Source of the DNA: Clostridiales bacterium
GTDB lineage: Bacteria; Bacillota; Clostridia; Christensenellales; Pumilibacteraceae
Assembly: GCA_029055565.1 (NCBI GenBank)
Contig: JAIDCZ010000014.1
Coordinates: 171,217 to 235,216 of the forward strand
Length of the DNA stretch: 64,000 bases
Reading direction: 5' to 3'
Both the position numbers and the translations under genes were made by a program. The notes under the pieces are model-generated. The model was not told the DNA's origin, made no database searches, and saw nothing but the letters and a program-made list of their open reading frames with translations. Position 1 is the stretch's first letter; the number at the start of each line of letters is the position of its first letter. Of the stretch, positions 39,397 to 48,243 are shown in pieces.

Positions 39397-39425
39397 AGTA
39401 TATAACAAAAAGATAAAAAGCGCAA
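39397..39425 (-). promoter_or_regulatory. polA promoter giving a predicted leaderless mRNA
   Basis: On the minus strand: TTGCGC-N17-TATACT-N7-ATG. Confidence 0.65.
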
Positions 39426-39532
39426 TACGGTAAGTATAAAATTCGGAAAAATAAACGGAACGTATATTTTGCAAACGAAAAAAGCGCCGCAAGGGCGCTA
39501 TTTCGTGGTAGAGCATACCGAACATAAAACGA

Positions 39533-39682
39533 ATAATGAAATGAAGTCGCAAGCTAATGAAGACGGCACTTTGTGCCTAATGAATAATGAAGCGAAGCGC
39601 CATTTATCAGCAATTAGCGCAAGCTACTTCATTAAGCGAAGCTAACTTCATTTTTCATGCCGCGCAAGCGGCGCTTCATTTA
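39533..39682. repeat. AATGAA-linked hairpin array
   Basis: Repeated AATGAA(G)/CTTCATT linkers separating short GC-rich inverted repeats. Confidence 0.7.
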
Positions 39683-39683
39683 A

Positions 39684-39716
39684 GAAACCCTAAACGAGAT
39701 TCGTTTAGGGTTTCTT
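39684..39716 (-). terminator. Terminator downstream of the tRNA-Ala/tRNA-Ile pair
   Basis: AAGAAACCCTAAACGA-gat-TCGTTTAGGGTTTCTT. Confidence 0.75.
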
Positions 39717-39717
39717 A

Positions 39718-39794
39718 TGGTAGGAATGAGTGGACTCGAACCACCGACCCCCACCTTATCAGGGTGGTGCTCTAACCTGCTGAGCTACATTCCT
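39718..39794 (-). tRNA. tRNA-Ile (GAT)
   Basis: Cloverleaf AGGAATGTAGCTCAGCAGGTTAGAGCACCACCCTGATAAGGTGGGGGTCGGTGGTTCGAGTCCACTCATTCCTACCA. Confidence 0.95.
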
Positions 39795-39803
39795 ATATAT
39801 ATT

Positions 39804-39879
39804 TGGTGGAGATTAGCGGATTCGAACCGCTGACCCTCTGCTTGCAAAGCAGATGCTCTACCAGCTGAGCTAAATCCCC
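39804..39879 (-). tRNA. tRNA-Ala (TGC)
   Basis: GGGGATTTAGCTCAGCTGGTAGAGCATCTGCTTTGCAAGCAGAGGGTCAGCGGTTCGAATCCGCTAATCTCCACCA. Confidence 0.95.
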
Positions 39880-40019
39880 ATGCGAATGATATAATACCAA
39901 ATATTATCGGGATTGTCAACCGTTTTTACGCTGTTAGTATTTATTTTTTAAATTTGGATATATACGGTTATACACTAATTCGCTTGACGGATAATGCGAG
40001 TATGTGGTATATTGTTTTT

Positions 40020-40113
40020 AGTACCGGAAAAAAGCGAGGGCTTTTTTCCAACCGAAAATCCGGTTGACAATGGCGTCGAAGATACGTTTTTCGGTGCCGT
40101 TTTTACGTGGAGG
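40020..40113 (+). promoter_or_regulatory. Structured 5' leader with terminator-like hairpin
   Basis: 10-bp hairpin GGAAAAAAGC-gagg-GCTTTTTTCC, AACCG/CGGTT hairpin, and GGCGTCGAA..TTCGGTGCC-GTTTTT just upstream of the SD. Confidence 0.5.
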
Positions 40114-40117
40114 CAAT

Positions 40118-43100
40118 ATGAAAAGGAAAATACTTACCGCAATATTATTGACGTTGATACTCGCGTTGTCGCTGTTTGTGGTAGCGTGCGGGGACGACGG
40201 CGCGCAGGGCGGCGCTAAGTATAAGGTGACGGTAAGCTACGCCGCGACCGAGGGCAGCGTTACCGTGGCCGACGAGTCGGGCAAGCAAACGACCGAGTTC
40301 GGCGCGGGCGCCAAGGTGGTGGTGACGGTATCTGCCGCCGACGGCTACGAGCTTGACGGCTTTACCGTGAACGGCGTTGCCGCAAGCTTGGTTGACGGCG
40401 TTTATAAGTTCGATATTACCGCAAATACCGCGATAGCCGTCACGTTCAAGCAATATTCGGACGACGGCAAAACGCCGGAGGAGCTTTTTGCTCGAGCGTA
40501 TACGAGCGTGCAGACCACCTTTATGGCGGTCGGGTCGTACACCTACAAGGAGGACGGACAAGACCCGCACGTCAACAACGTAACCACCGTGTTCGGCGAC
40601 GGCGCCGTTAATATAATAGAAACGGACGACGAAACCGGCAACGTTTTGTACGACAATATTTACGTAAACAGAGACGGCAATCTTGCAGAACCGTATCACA
40701 CCATAAACAACGAAATAGCGTACAGCATGCCCGACGAGGCCGAGCCGTTTGCCGATTACGACAATCCGTTTAAGACGTTGACCACGGCCGACTTTGCTAC
40801 TACCGACGTAGAAAACGTATTCGTGCTTACCGACGCGGCCAAGGCCAAAAAGGCGGCTACCGCAATTACCGGCTGGGTGGAGAATATAGCAAGCTTTACC
40901 GTCACTATCAAGGACGGAAAGGTGACGAGAATAAATATCGTTACCGAACTCATAAAGCGCGGTACCGGCGACGACGAATACTACTATACTTCCGACTACG
41001 CGTTTACGCTAAGCGGCTGGGGCAGTGCGGCGGTCGACCAAGCGGCGCTTACGCCGTACGCGACGACTGCGGCGCACACCGCGCTCAAAAACGCGCTTAA
41101 GGCGGCGAGCGAGGCCAAAAACTACACCGTGCACGTTTTCGAGCAAGAGTCCGGCTACGAGGATTTGAACTACGACGTATACGTAACCGAAACGGCGATA
41201 TTCGATTCTTGCGCGGGCTGGGAGTCCGGCTACGTGGAAAAGAAGCTTAACGGCGACGACGACGAAATGCGCGTGTATTCCTTCCGTATCGGCGACGAGG
41301 ACGACGGCGAGGAAAAGAACGGCAAGGTAGTTATAGGCGACGCCGTAAACTACGAAACCGTCAAGGCGATGCGCGCGGACTTTTCCGGTTTTGCGCCCGA
41401 AATATTCCAAAACGACGGCGACGTATTTACACTTCAAAGCGATTGTATTAACTACACCGACGATGTGCTCGTTCACTTTGCCGACGGCGCGGACAACATC
41501 GTTCTGTACCGCGACTATGCGCTTAGCGTGCAGATTACGCTAAAGGACGGCAAGCTGTACCAAGTGGAAATGTACTACTACGTTTACGGCGCGCTGGTTA
41601 AGCGTACCGTCACGTACTCGGAGTGGGACAGCACCACTATGCCCATATCGTTTGACGAATGGGTTAAGGAAAGCGTGTTCGACAACTACGTCGGCACCTA
41701 TACCGACCAAAAGATAGTCGTAAAAATCACGACCGACGGCATAACCGTAAACAACACGCCGGTGGTCGTTACCGGATACTCGGCCACTCAACAGATATTC
41801 AGCGGCACGTACAACGGACAAGAATGCTACATAATGTATATGTCCGAAAAACAGCTGGCCGTGGTTATAGGCAACTACAGCTACGTAGTTACCAATATCG
41901 AGTTGGACGCGGTGGAAATACCCGAAGCGTACAACGGCGTGTGGAAGGACGAAAACGCCAACTGCGTTACCGTTGCGTACGATAAAGTTATGTTCGGCGC
42001 AAATATGCTCAAAGTGCTGTCGTACGACGAAAACGAGGGCTTGGTGGCGCTACGCGGCGACTACACCTACCGACTGATTTTGGGCGAGCTTAACGGCAAG
42101 ACCGTGCTTTCGGTACGCGCGCTTAACTCCGGCATGTCGTCGCAGACGTACGTTATGAGCAAGGTTCAAAACGGATTTATACTTCCGCAATCCTTCGTCG
42201 GGACGTACGCGGCGTTCTTGTACAACGTGGACTACAAGGTTGTAGTAACGCTTAATGGCGTTACCGTTCAAATCGGCGACAAGCCGTACGTGGCTACCGA
42301 CGTTGCGGTAGGTACCGACGGAACCAAGGGCACGGTAATTACCTTTAAGCTTAACGGCGCAAGCTATTCCATAGCCGGACATTCGTACGGCGCTGACGGC
42401 ATTTACTTGGAGGGCGAGGGCGCCAACGTAAACCTTCCGCGAGTGGAGGACGACGATCCCGCCGCGCCGCCGGTAGTAAGCGTGGATATACCCGAAGCGT
42501 TTTACGGCAGTTATATGTATATCGACATACCCAATAAGGTGTTCTACTCGCTGTACATCGACGAGGACGGAATAGTCGCGGCCGTGGATATGAGCAGTGC
42601 CGAGTACGTGGCCGAGGTCTTGGAGTTCGACGAGGAATACGACTTCATGTTGACGGTGTCGATAAACGGCAAAACCTACTATCTGATCGGCTCGGTAGAC
42701 AATATGACCGACGACGGCAAGTACAATATTATCACACTTATGGACGGCAAGGAAGGCGAGGACGGCATTGAGGTCGACCTGCTTCGCGACGGCTACGAAG
42801 GCCCGAGCGAGGGCGGCGAGGATACGTTCAGCATACCCGCCAACTTTATCGGCACGTACGAGGGCACCAAGGCGGGCGACGATACCAAAACCAAATACGT
42901 GCTTACCATAACCTCGACCGGAATGACCCTTAAGGTGGGCGACGCAGAGCCGGTTAAAGTGACCGTCAAGAATTACGAAATACAGTCGATTGGCGGCAGT
43001 AAGCGCACCAAGTTCACCGTAATCATAAGCGGTATGGGCTTCGATTCCATACAGTACAGTGGCGACGCGTCGGCCATAGGCGACACGCTTATCCAAAAGA

Positions 43101-43150
43101 TTTTCCTTATGGGCGACGGAACGGTAACGTTCAATCGCGTTGCGGAATAG
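40118..43150 (+). CDS. Large lipoprotein with N-terminal InlB B-repeat-like domain and repeated beta domains
   Basis: LSLFVVAC lipobox; YKVTVSYAATEGSVTVADESGK..; repeated IPEAYNGVWK / IPEAFYGSYM / IPANFIGTYEG segments; GGAGG SD. Confidence 0.82.
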   Translation: MKRKILTAILLTLILALSLFVVACGDDGAQGGAKYKVTVSYAATEGSVTVADESGKQTTEFGAGAKVVVTVSAADGYELDGFTVNGVAASLVDGVYKFDITANTAIAVTFKQYSDDGKTPEELFARAYTSVQTTFMAVGSYTYKEDGQDPHVNNVTTVFGDGAVNIIETDDETGNVLYDNIYVNRDGNLAEPYHTINNEIAYSMPDEAEPFADYDNPFKTLTTADFATTDVENVFVLTDAAKAKKAATAITGWVENIASFTVTIKDGKVTRINIVTELIKRGTGDDEYYYTSDYAFTLSGWGSAAVDQAALTPYATTAAHTALKNALKAASEAKNYTVHVFEQESGYEDLNYDVYVTETAIFDSCAGWESGYVEKKLNGDDDEMRVYSFRIGDEDDGEEKNGKVVIGDAVNYETVKAMRADFSGFAPEIFQNDGDVFTLQSDCINYTDDVLVHFADGADNIVLYRDYALSVQITLKDGKLYQVEMYYYVYGALVKRTVTYSEWDSTTMPISFDEWVKESVFDNYVGTYTDQKIVVKITTDGITVNNTPVVVTGYSATQQIFSGTYNGQECYIMYMSEKQLAVVIGNYSYVVTNIELDAVEIPEAYNGVWKDENANCVTVAYDKVMFGANMLKVLSYDENEGLVALRGDYTYRLILGELNGKTVLSVRALNSGMSSQTYVMSKVQNGFILPQSFVGTYAAFLYNVDYKVVVTLNGVTVQIGDKPYVATDVAVGTDGTKGTVITFKLNGASYSIAGHSYGADGIYLEGEGANVNLPRVEDDDPAAPPVVSVDIPEAFYGSYMYIDIPNKVFYSLYIDEDGIVAAVDMSSAEYVAEVLEFDEEYDFMLTVSINGKTYYLIGSVDNMTDDGKYNIITLMDGKEGEDGIEVDLLRDGYEGPSEGGEDTFSIPANFIGTYEGTKAGDDTKTKYVLTITSTGMTLKVGDAEPVKVTVKNYEIQSIGGSKRTKFTVIISGMGFDSIQYSGDASAIGDTLIQKIFLMGDGTVTFNRVAE

Positions 43151-43158
43151 TACATACT

Positions 43159-43190
43159 AAAAAATCCCATTGGCAGCAATGGGATTTTTT
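43159..43190 (+). terminator. Rho-independent terminator
   Basis: AAAAAATCCCATTG-gcag-CAATGGGATTTTTT. Confidence 0.85.
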
Positions 43191-43194
43191 AGTA

Positions 43195-43302
43195 GTGATA
43201 TTTTTGGCCTACGGCCAAAAGTGATATAGCTCGCTATGCGAGCAGTGTTATTGTTTGCCTATGGCAAACGGTGATATTTTAGCTTAACGGCTAAAGTGAT
43301 AG
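43195..43302. repeat. GTGATAT-linked hairpin array
   Basis: GTGATAtttTTGGCCtacGGCCAAaa / GTGATAtAGCTCGCtatGCGAGCa / GTGTTATtGTTTGCCtatGGCAAACg / GTGATAttTTAGCttaacGGCTAAa / GTGATAG. Confidence 0.8.
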
Positions 43303-43513
43303 TATATTGCAAGTATCTATAATATAGAATGGCGTTGAGAAATTTTTTAATAGTATGCAATTATTCGGGCGTAACGAATAACGAATTACTTAGCAAATAC
43401 ACGCAAGTAAATTTTCTTGCCTACTTCTTTTTTAAAGAAGTAGGAATGTGTTTGCATTTGTCATTTTTTTGTGCTATCATATATTACACTTAGAAACAAG
43501 CAAGGAGCTTATC

Positions 43514-46500
43514 GTGCCAGATCCAAAAAACACCAAACCTCCGGTAAAATCAGCGCCCGCGGCAAAACCCGCGGCGACTAAGCCTACGTCTACTGTGACG
43601 GCAAAACCGACGGCTACTACTGCGTCCAAACCCGCGGCCGCTACGGCAAAACCGGCCGCAAAACCCGCGCCGGCCCCCGCGCGTCCCGCGCCTACGGCCT
43701 CGCGCCCTACGGCAACGACCGGTGCGGCCAAGCCCGCGCCTACCGTAAAACCGGTAACGCCGGCGGCAAAGTCTACGCCTACCGCGACAGCAAAACCGAC
43801 GGCTACGGCGGCAGCAAAACCGACGGCTACGACAAATCCTACTGCTACCGCGGCAGCAAAACCGACGGCTACGACAAAGCCTACTGCTACGGCGGCAGCA
43901 AAACCGACGGCTACGGCTACGACAAAGCCTACTGCGGCCCCCGCTCGTTCCGCACCCGCGGCGACTAAGCCTACGACTGCACAGGCGGCACCCGCTACGA
44001 AACCGGAGACTCCGGCGGCAAAACCCGCACCGACTGCTACTGCCAAACTGGCGGCGTCTACGGCGGCCGAAAAGCCGACGAGCAAAAAAGTCGAACCGGC
44101 GGCAAAGCCGGCTCCCGCAAAAAACGAGGGCAAGGCCAAAGCCGCCGCGATTAAGCGTACCGAAAAGAAAAAGGAAAGCTCTGCGACCAAAGTGCCCAAG
44201 AGCAAATCTAAGGGCGAGGGCGGCGTTATTGCGCTCATAAAGGAAAACAAGGTTAAGGCTATTATTTCCGCCGCGATATGCTTCGTGGTTATAATTGCGC
44301 TTATATTCGGGCTGGTGTTCGGTCTTAAGGGCTGCGGCTCGGACGGCAAGGTGTTGCACAACCAAAAGGCGAGTGCAATCAACCAGTATCCGGCAGTGTC
44401 TAGGGTTGCGTTCCATTCCGAGCAGACGACTACCGCCAAGCGCAACAAGCCCGTCGAGGGCGTTCATGACGAGGCAGAAGCGTTTGGTTCTGCCAACGGC
44501 TATCCCAAATACGGTTCTACGTTGAAAGCGGTTATAGGCACGGACGAAGCAAGGGTTGCGGCGAGAAACGCGCTTATAGACGAATCTACATATCTTGCGG
44601 CATACGGCACGCGCGGTGCCAACAACGACGGCAAGGGTAACGACGAGGATAAGTATACGTGGATGGACAAAGACGGATATCTTTTCCGCGGTTCCGTGTC
44701 CGCGCCCGTTCCCGCAAAAAAGATAAAAAGCTTGTCGGGCGGCGTAAAGACTTACTCCGACGAGCAGCGTCAGCTGTACAAGCACACCGCCTCGGTAGGC
44801 ATGTATCTCGGCGACGTTGCGGACAGCGAACCCGCTATCACCAAAAAGGTAACGCTGTCCAACCGCGGATATACCAGCTATAACGTTACCGGCGTTTACG
44901 CGCCCGCGGGCGAAGTTCTTACGGTCAAATTGAGCGGCGCGGCTATGAATTCGACCGGAGGCATTGCGGTAAACATCGGCCAAGCGCTTTACAACAGCCA
45001 AGCCAACAATATCTGGGCGGGCAAAAACGCCATGCCGCGTATGCCGCATGTTTTGACCACGCTTGTAATGAACAAAAACACCATGACGTACAACGAGGAA
45101 ACCGATACGTGGACGGGGTATATAGGCTCCTTCCTCGGCGGTCCGGTGTACATTCAAAACGAATCGGCTACGTACACGGTGGAGATTTCGGGCGGCGTTA
45201 CGTACTCGCACTTTATTCTCGGCTACACCACGCCCGAGGAGTTTGAAAAGAACAATAAATCGACGGCTCCGTACTTCGATTTGGAGGTTTGGGAATACGG
45301 CGTGCTCCACTCCGGACCCAAAAGATATGCGCAGCAGTTCTCGTACAACGATTTGTACAACGCCGCCGTATACTGGGAAAAGGTTTCGCTTGTAACTACA
45401 CAGCGCGGCAATGGCTATAAGCAGGGTATAGTATTTATTTACGATCCGTTTGTAGCGGCGGGCGCTGCGGTTGCATTCCCCGGCAGAAGCTCGGTCAACT
45501 GTCCGTTGGGCTGGATGACTTCGTCGCTCAACTACAACTCTATGATCACGTCGGGCTCGTGGGGCAATATGCACGAGTACCACCACAATTTCCAGGGCTT
45601 CGGCGTGGGCGGCGGTGCCGACGGCGAGGTCACCAACAACTCGCTTAACCTTGTTTCGTACGCATTGTTTACCAATATCTCCGCAAGACGCGGCATCGGC
45701 TCTTTCGGTGCGGCGGGCGTCGGCGGTGGTTGGAACAACTATACCGTCGGAACATGGACGCTTAACCAAATAAACAACAAGTCTATATCGTCTACCAACG
45801 GTCTTGCGGTATACGCAACGCTTTTGCACAATTTCGGACCCGAGGCATTTATAAAGAACGCAAAGGGCAGCAACGGTACGTACTGGAATAATTGGAGCAA
45901 TTACACCGGATATGATATGTCCTATTACGCCAACCTCGTTTCCACGTACGCCGTGAGCGGCGCGACCGCTAATCCCGCGCGGCCCATGTTTATTCCGGTA
46001 TCGAGTGTGTACCAGACCGGAAGAAGCTACGGCACGGGCGACAACAAAAAGTATATCACCACTACGCGGCCGTACGTTATTCCTTACGGTACCAAGTTTA
46101 ACATCGACCTTTCACCGTATTCCGCGCCCAGCGGGCAGTACGCGAGCGGCAGCATAGTGTTGCCCACCAAGCAAGACAGTGCGCAAACCAAGCGGTTCAG
46201 CTATACCGTAAAGAACGTGTCGCAGCCCGAGCATGGCAAAATAGAAAAGGTGGACGACTTGCATTACAATTACATTCCCAACCAAAGCGATAGAAGCTTT
46301 ACTTCGGGTAAGATTATAGTAACGCTTGAAATAACCGACGATGCCGGAGAAATAACCAATATCGACGACGTGGATCTTGTGCTCGAATTCGAGCAAACCC
46401 ATGAAATGAACAAGATGACGCTCGATAGGACTACGTATACGTATGACGCGGACAAAATGTATACCGACGCCGTAGACGCATACAACGCCGGATTCAAAAA

Positions 46501-48223
46501 CTACAATTCGGTCGTCACCGAGGCACAGTATAACCCCGTGCAAAACGTCAATACCGATATATGGTTCCGTCCCGACACCGAACAGTACCGCACTCAATTT
46601 TCCAACGATCCCGAAAAGTATTTCATTCACGAAAACCAAATCGACATTGTTGACGGCAAGCTGTATTGCGCGGAGGACGGCAAGTACAGAATATTCTTGC
46701 GCGGCAGAACTAACTGCGCCTTGTATTTCTCGATAGACGGCAAGGATTACAAGCTGGGCGCGACTATAAAGAGCGCTACGGCTACCGACGCGCCTAAGGG
46801 CTGGGCCAACTCGCAATTCCGCACATTCGACAGCAATACATATTTCGACGTGGAATTCGACGAGGGTGCTTGCACCGTTACGGTGTACGTCGACAAGCAA
46901 AAGACTTACAATTACAAGCTGAAACGCGACGAAACGGGCGAATTCCGCAACTGGGTGTACATTAAGGAAATCCTTATCGACACCTCTAAGGGCGCGGTAA
47001 GCTATATCGGCGTAGGCTCGGCGCAGTGGACGGAAACAATGTTCAACTTGTCCGAAACGTATCACAACGCAAGCGGCGGCCAACTGACCAGCGCGGAAAA
47101 CGTGGATTACAGCTATACGCAAAATACGTATAACAACCAATCGGGCGTTGCGATTGCCGCAACACGTACTTACGCCAACGGCTCGGTCAAGTATTACAGT
47201 ATAAGCAAGGGCAACTACACCGAAATTACCGGCTCCAAATTTGCCGAGATCACGGAGCCCAAGCTGGTAGAGCCCACGTCCGCGGCATATGCCAATGCGT
47301 ATCGCACCACGTACGAGTTCAGAAAGAACGAATTTAAAAGCGATTATTTCTATATAAGAAATTACGCGGCAAATTATTTGGACAACGTTAATTTGACTCC
47401 GGCAAGCGACGTTACCCTTATCGATAACAACTATTCCGCACCGCCTACGGGCTGGGGCTGGGGCAACTTCCCCATAGCCAACATAACGGACGGCAATACC
47501 AATACGTATATCCATACCAGATCGACCATTACCGAAAGCAGTCCGTTGCAGCTTACCTTTGACGCGGGCAAGGAGATAACCGCCAACCGAATTGTTATAA
47601 CGGCTCGCAACCATAACAACATGGGCGAGGGACCCGGCAGCTTCCGTTTGCTTAGCAGCTTGGACGGCGTGGTGTACTACGAGGTGGCGTCTTATGAAAA
47701 TCTTCCCAGAGCAAACACGACGTCCGTCAACTTCCCCGAAACCAAGTTCCGCTATTATAGGATAATCATAACGCATTCTCAGCCTACGGCGGGCGGCGGC
47801 ACAAGTCCGTACTACATTGTCATAAGCTCGATTTCCTTGGTCTATTCCACCGAGGTTACCGGCGGCGCGCTGTATTCGCCGGACAACAAAATGTTCACGT
47901 ACAACGGCGTGTGGAGCCAGGCCGCAACGCACTCAAACTTCGGACACGTGTTTATCGGCAAAAAAGGCGCGACGATAGATTTCTCCTTTGAGGGTACCCA
48001 GCTCGGCATAGTGTCGTCCAACAGCTACGGCCAAAAATTCGAGGTGTATATCGACGGCAAAAAGGCCGAGTCGTTATCTTTAAAGGAAGATAAAGGAACG
48101 TATAAGTACACCTACATTTCCCAAAAACTAAAGAGCGGCAAGCACAAGGTACAAATCAAGTGCACCGGCGAGGCTAACTTCGACTCGTTTGCCGTGTTCA
48201 ACCACCCCGAGAAAACAGATTAA
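43514..48223 (+). CDS. Peptidase M60 (enhancin-like) surface protein with P/A/T/K-rich N-terminal cytoplasmic tail, single TM helix and F5/8C-like domain
   Basis: KPTATAAAKPTATT repeats; TM AIISAAICFVVIIALIFGLVFGL; HEYHHNFQGFG...GEVTNNS zinc site; ITDGNTNTYIHTRS discoidin-like segment. GTG start with GGAG SD. Confidence 0.87.
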   Translation: MPDPKNTKPPVKSAPAAKPAATKPTSTVTAKPTATTASKPAAATAKPAAKPAPAPARPAPTASRPTATTGAAKPAPTVKPVTPAAKSTPTATAKPTATAAAKPTATTNPTATAAAKPTATTKPTATAAAKPTATATTKPTAAPARSAPAATKPTTAQAAPATKPETPAAKPAPTATAKLAASTAAEKPTSKKVEPAAKPAPAKNEGKAKAAAIKRTEKKKESSATKVPKSKSKGEGGVIALIKENKVKAIISAAICFVVIIALIFGLVFGLKGCGSDGKVLHNQKASAINQYPAVSRVAFHSEQTTTAKRNKPVEGVHDEAEAFGSANGYPKYGSTLKAVIGTDEARVAARNALIDESTYLAAYGTRGANNDGKGNDEDKYTWMDKDGYLFRGSVSAPVPAKKIKSLSGGVKTYSDEQRQLYKHTASVGMYLGDVADSEPAITKKVTLSNRGYTSYNVTGVYAPAGEVLTVKLSGAAMNSTGGIAVNIGQALYNSQANNIWAGKNAMPRMPHVLTTLVMNKNTMTYNEETDTWTGYIGSFLGGPVYIQNESATYTVEISGGVTYSHFILGYTTPEEFEKNNKSTAPYFDLEVWEYGVLHSGPKRYAQQFSYNDLYNAAVYWEKVSLVTTQRGNGYKQGIVFIYDPFVAAGAAVAFPGRSSVNCPLGWMTSSLNYNSMITSGSWGNMHEYHHNFQGFGVGGGADGEVTNNSLNLVSYALFTNISARRGIGSFGAAGVGGGWNNYTVGTWTLNQINNKSISSTNGLAVYATLLHNFGPEAFIKNAKGSNGTYWNNWSNYTGYDMSYYANLVSTYAVSGATANPARPMFIPVSSVYQTGRSYGTGDNKKYITTTRPYVIPYGTKFNIDLSPYSAPSGQYASGSIVLPTKQDSAQTKRFSYTVKNVSQPEHGKIEKVDDLHYNYIPNQSDRSFTSGKIIVTLEITDDAGEITNIDDVDLVLEFEQTHEMNKMTLDRTTYTYDADKMYTDAVDAYNAGFKNYNSVVTEAQYNPVQNVNTDIWFRPDTEQYRTQFSNDPEKYFIHENQIDIVDGKLYCAEDGKYRIFLRGRTNCALYFSIDGKDYKLGATIKSATATDAPKGWANSQFRTFDSNTYFDVEFDEGACTVTVYVDKQKTYNYKLKRDETGEFRNWVYIKEILIDTSKGAVSYIGVGSAQWTETMFNLSETYHNASGGQLTSAENVDYSYTQNTYNNQSGVAIAATRTYANGSVKYYSISKGNYTEITGSKFAEITEPKLVEPTSAAYANAYRTTYEFRKNEFKSDYFYIRNYAANYLDNVNLTPASDVTLIDNNYSAPPTGWGWGNFPIANITDGNTNTYIHTRSTITESSPLQLTFDAGKEITANRIVITARNHNNMGEGPGSFRLLSSLDGVVYYEVASYENLPRANTTSVNFPETKFRYYRIIITHSQPTAGGGTSPYYIVISSISLVYSTEVTGGALYSPDNKMFTYNGVWSQAATHSNFGHVFIGKKGATIDFSFEGTQLGIVSSNSYGQKFEVYIDGKKAESLSLKEDKGTYKYTYISQKLKSGKHKVQIKCTGEANFDSFAVFNHPEKTD
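43781..43940 (+). repeat. 42-bp tandem minisatellite encoding KPTATAAAKPTATT
   Basis: GCGGCAGCAAAACCGACGGCTACGACAAAGCCTACTGCTACG repeated with minor variation. Confidence 0.8.
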
Positions 48224-48243
48224 ATATAATAGGAGAATACAAA

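Noticed and set aside
43195-43302. CRISPR array interpretation of the hairpin arrays
   Set aside because: Linkers are only ~7 nt, spacers are palindromic rather than unique, units are ~20-27 bp, and no cas genes are present.
43550-45829. 759-aa minus-strand ORF opposite the M60 gene
   Set aside because: Antisense shadow: Arg/Cys/Ser-rich translation of the KPTAT repeats and beyond, no start signals, while the plus frame has clear domains.
46112-47932. 606-aa minus-strand ORF
   Set aside because: Antisense shadow of the M60/F5-8C coding region with no recognisable motif.
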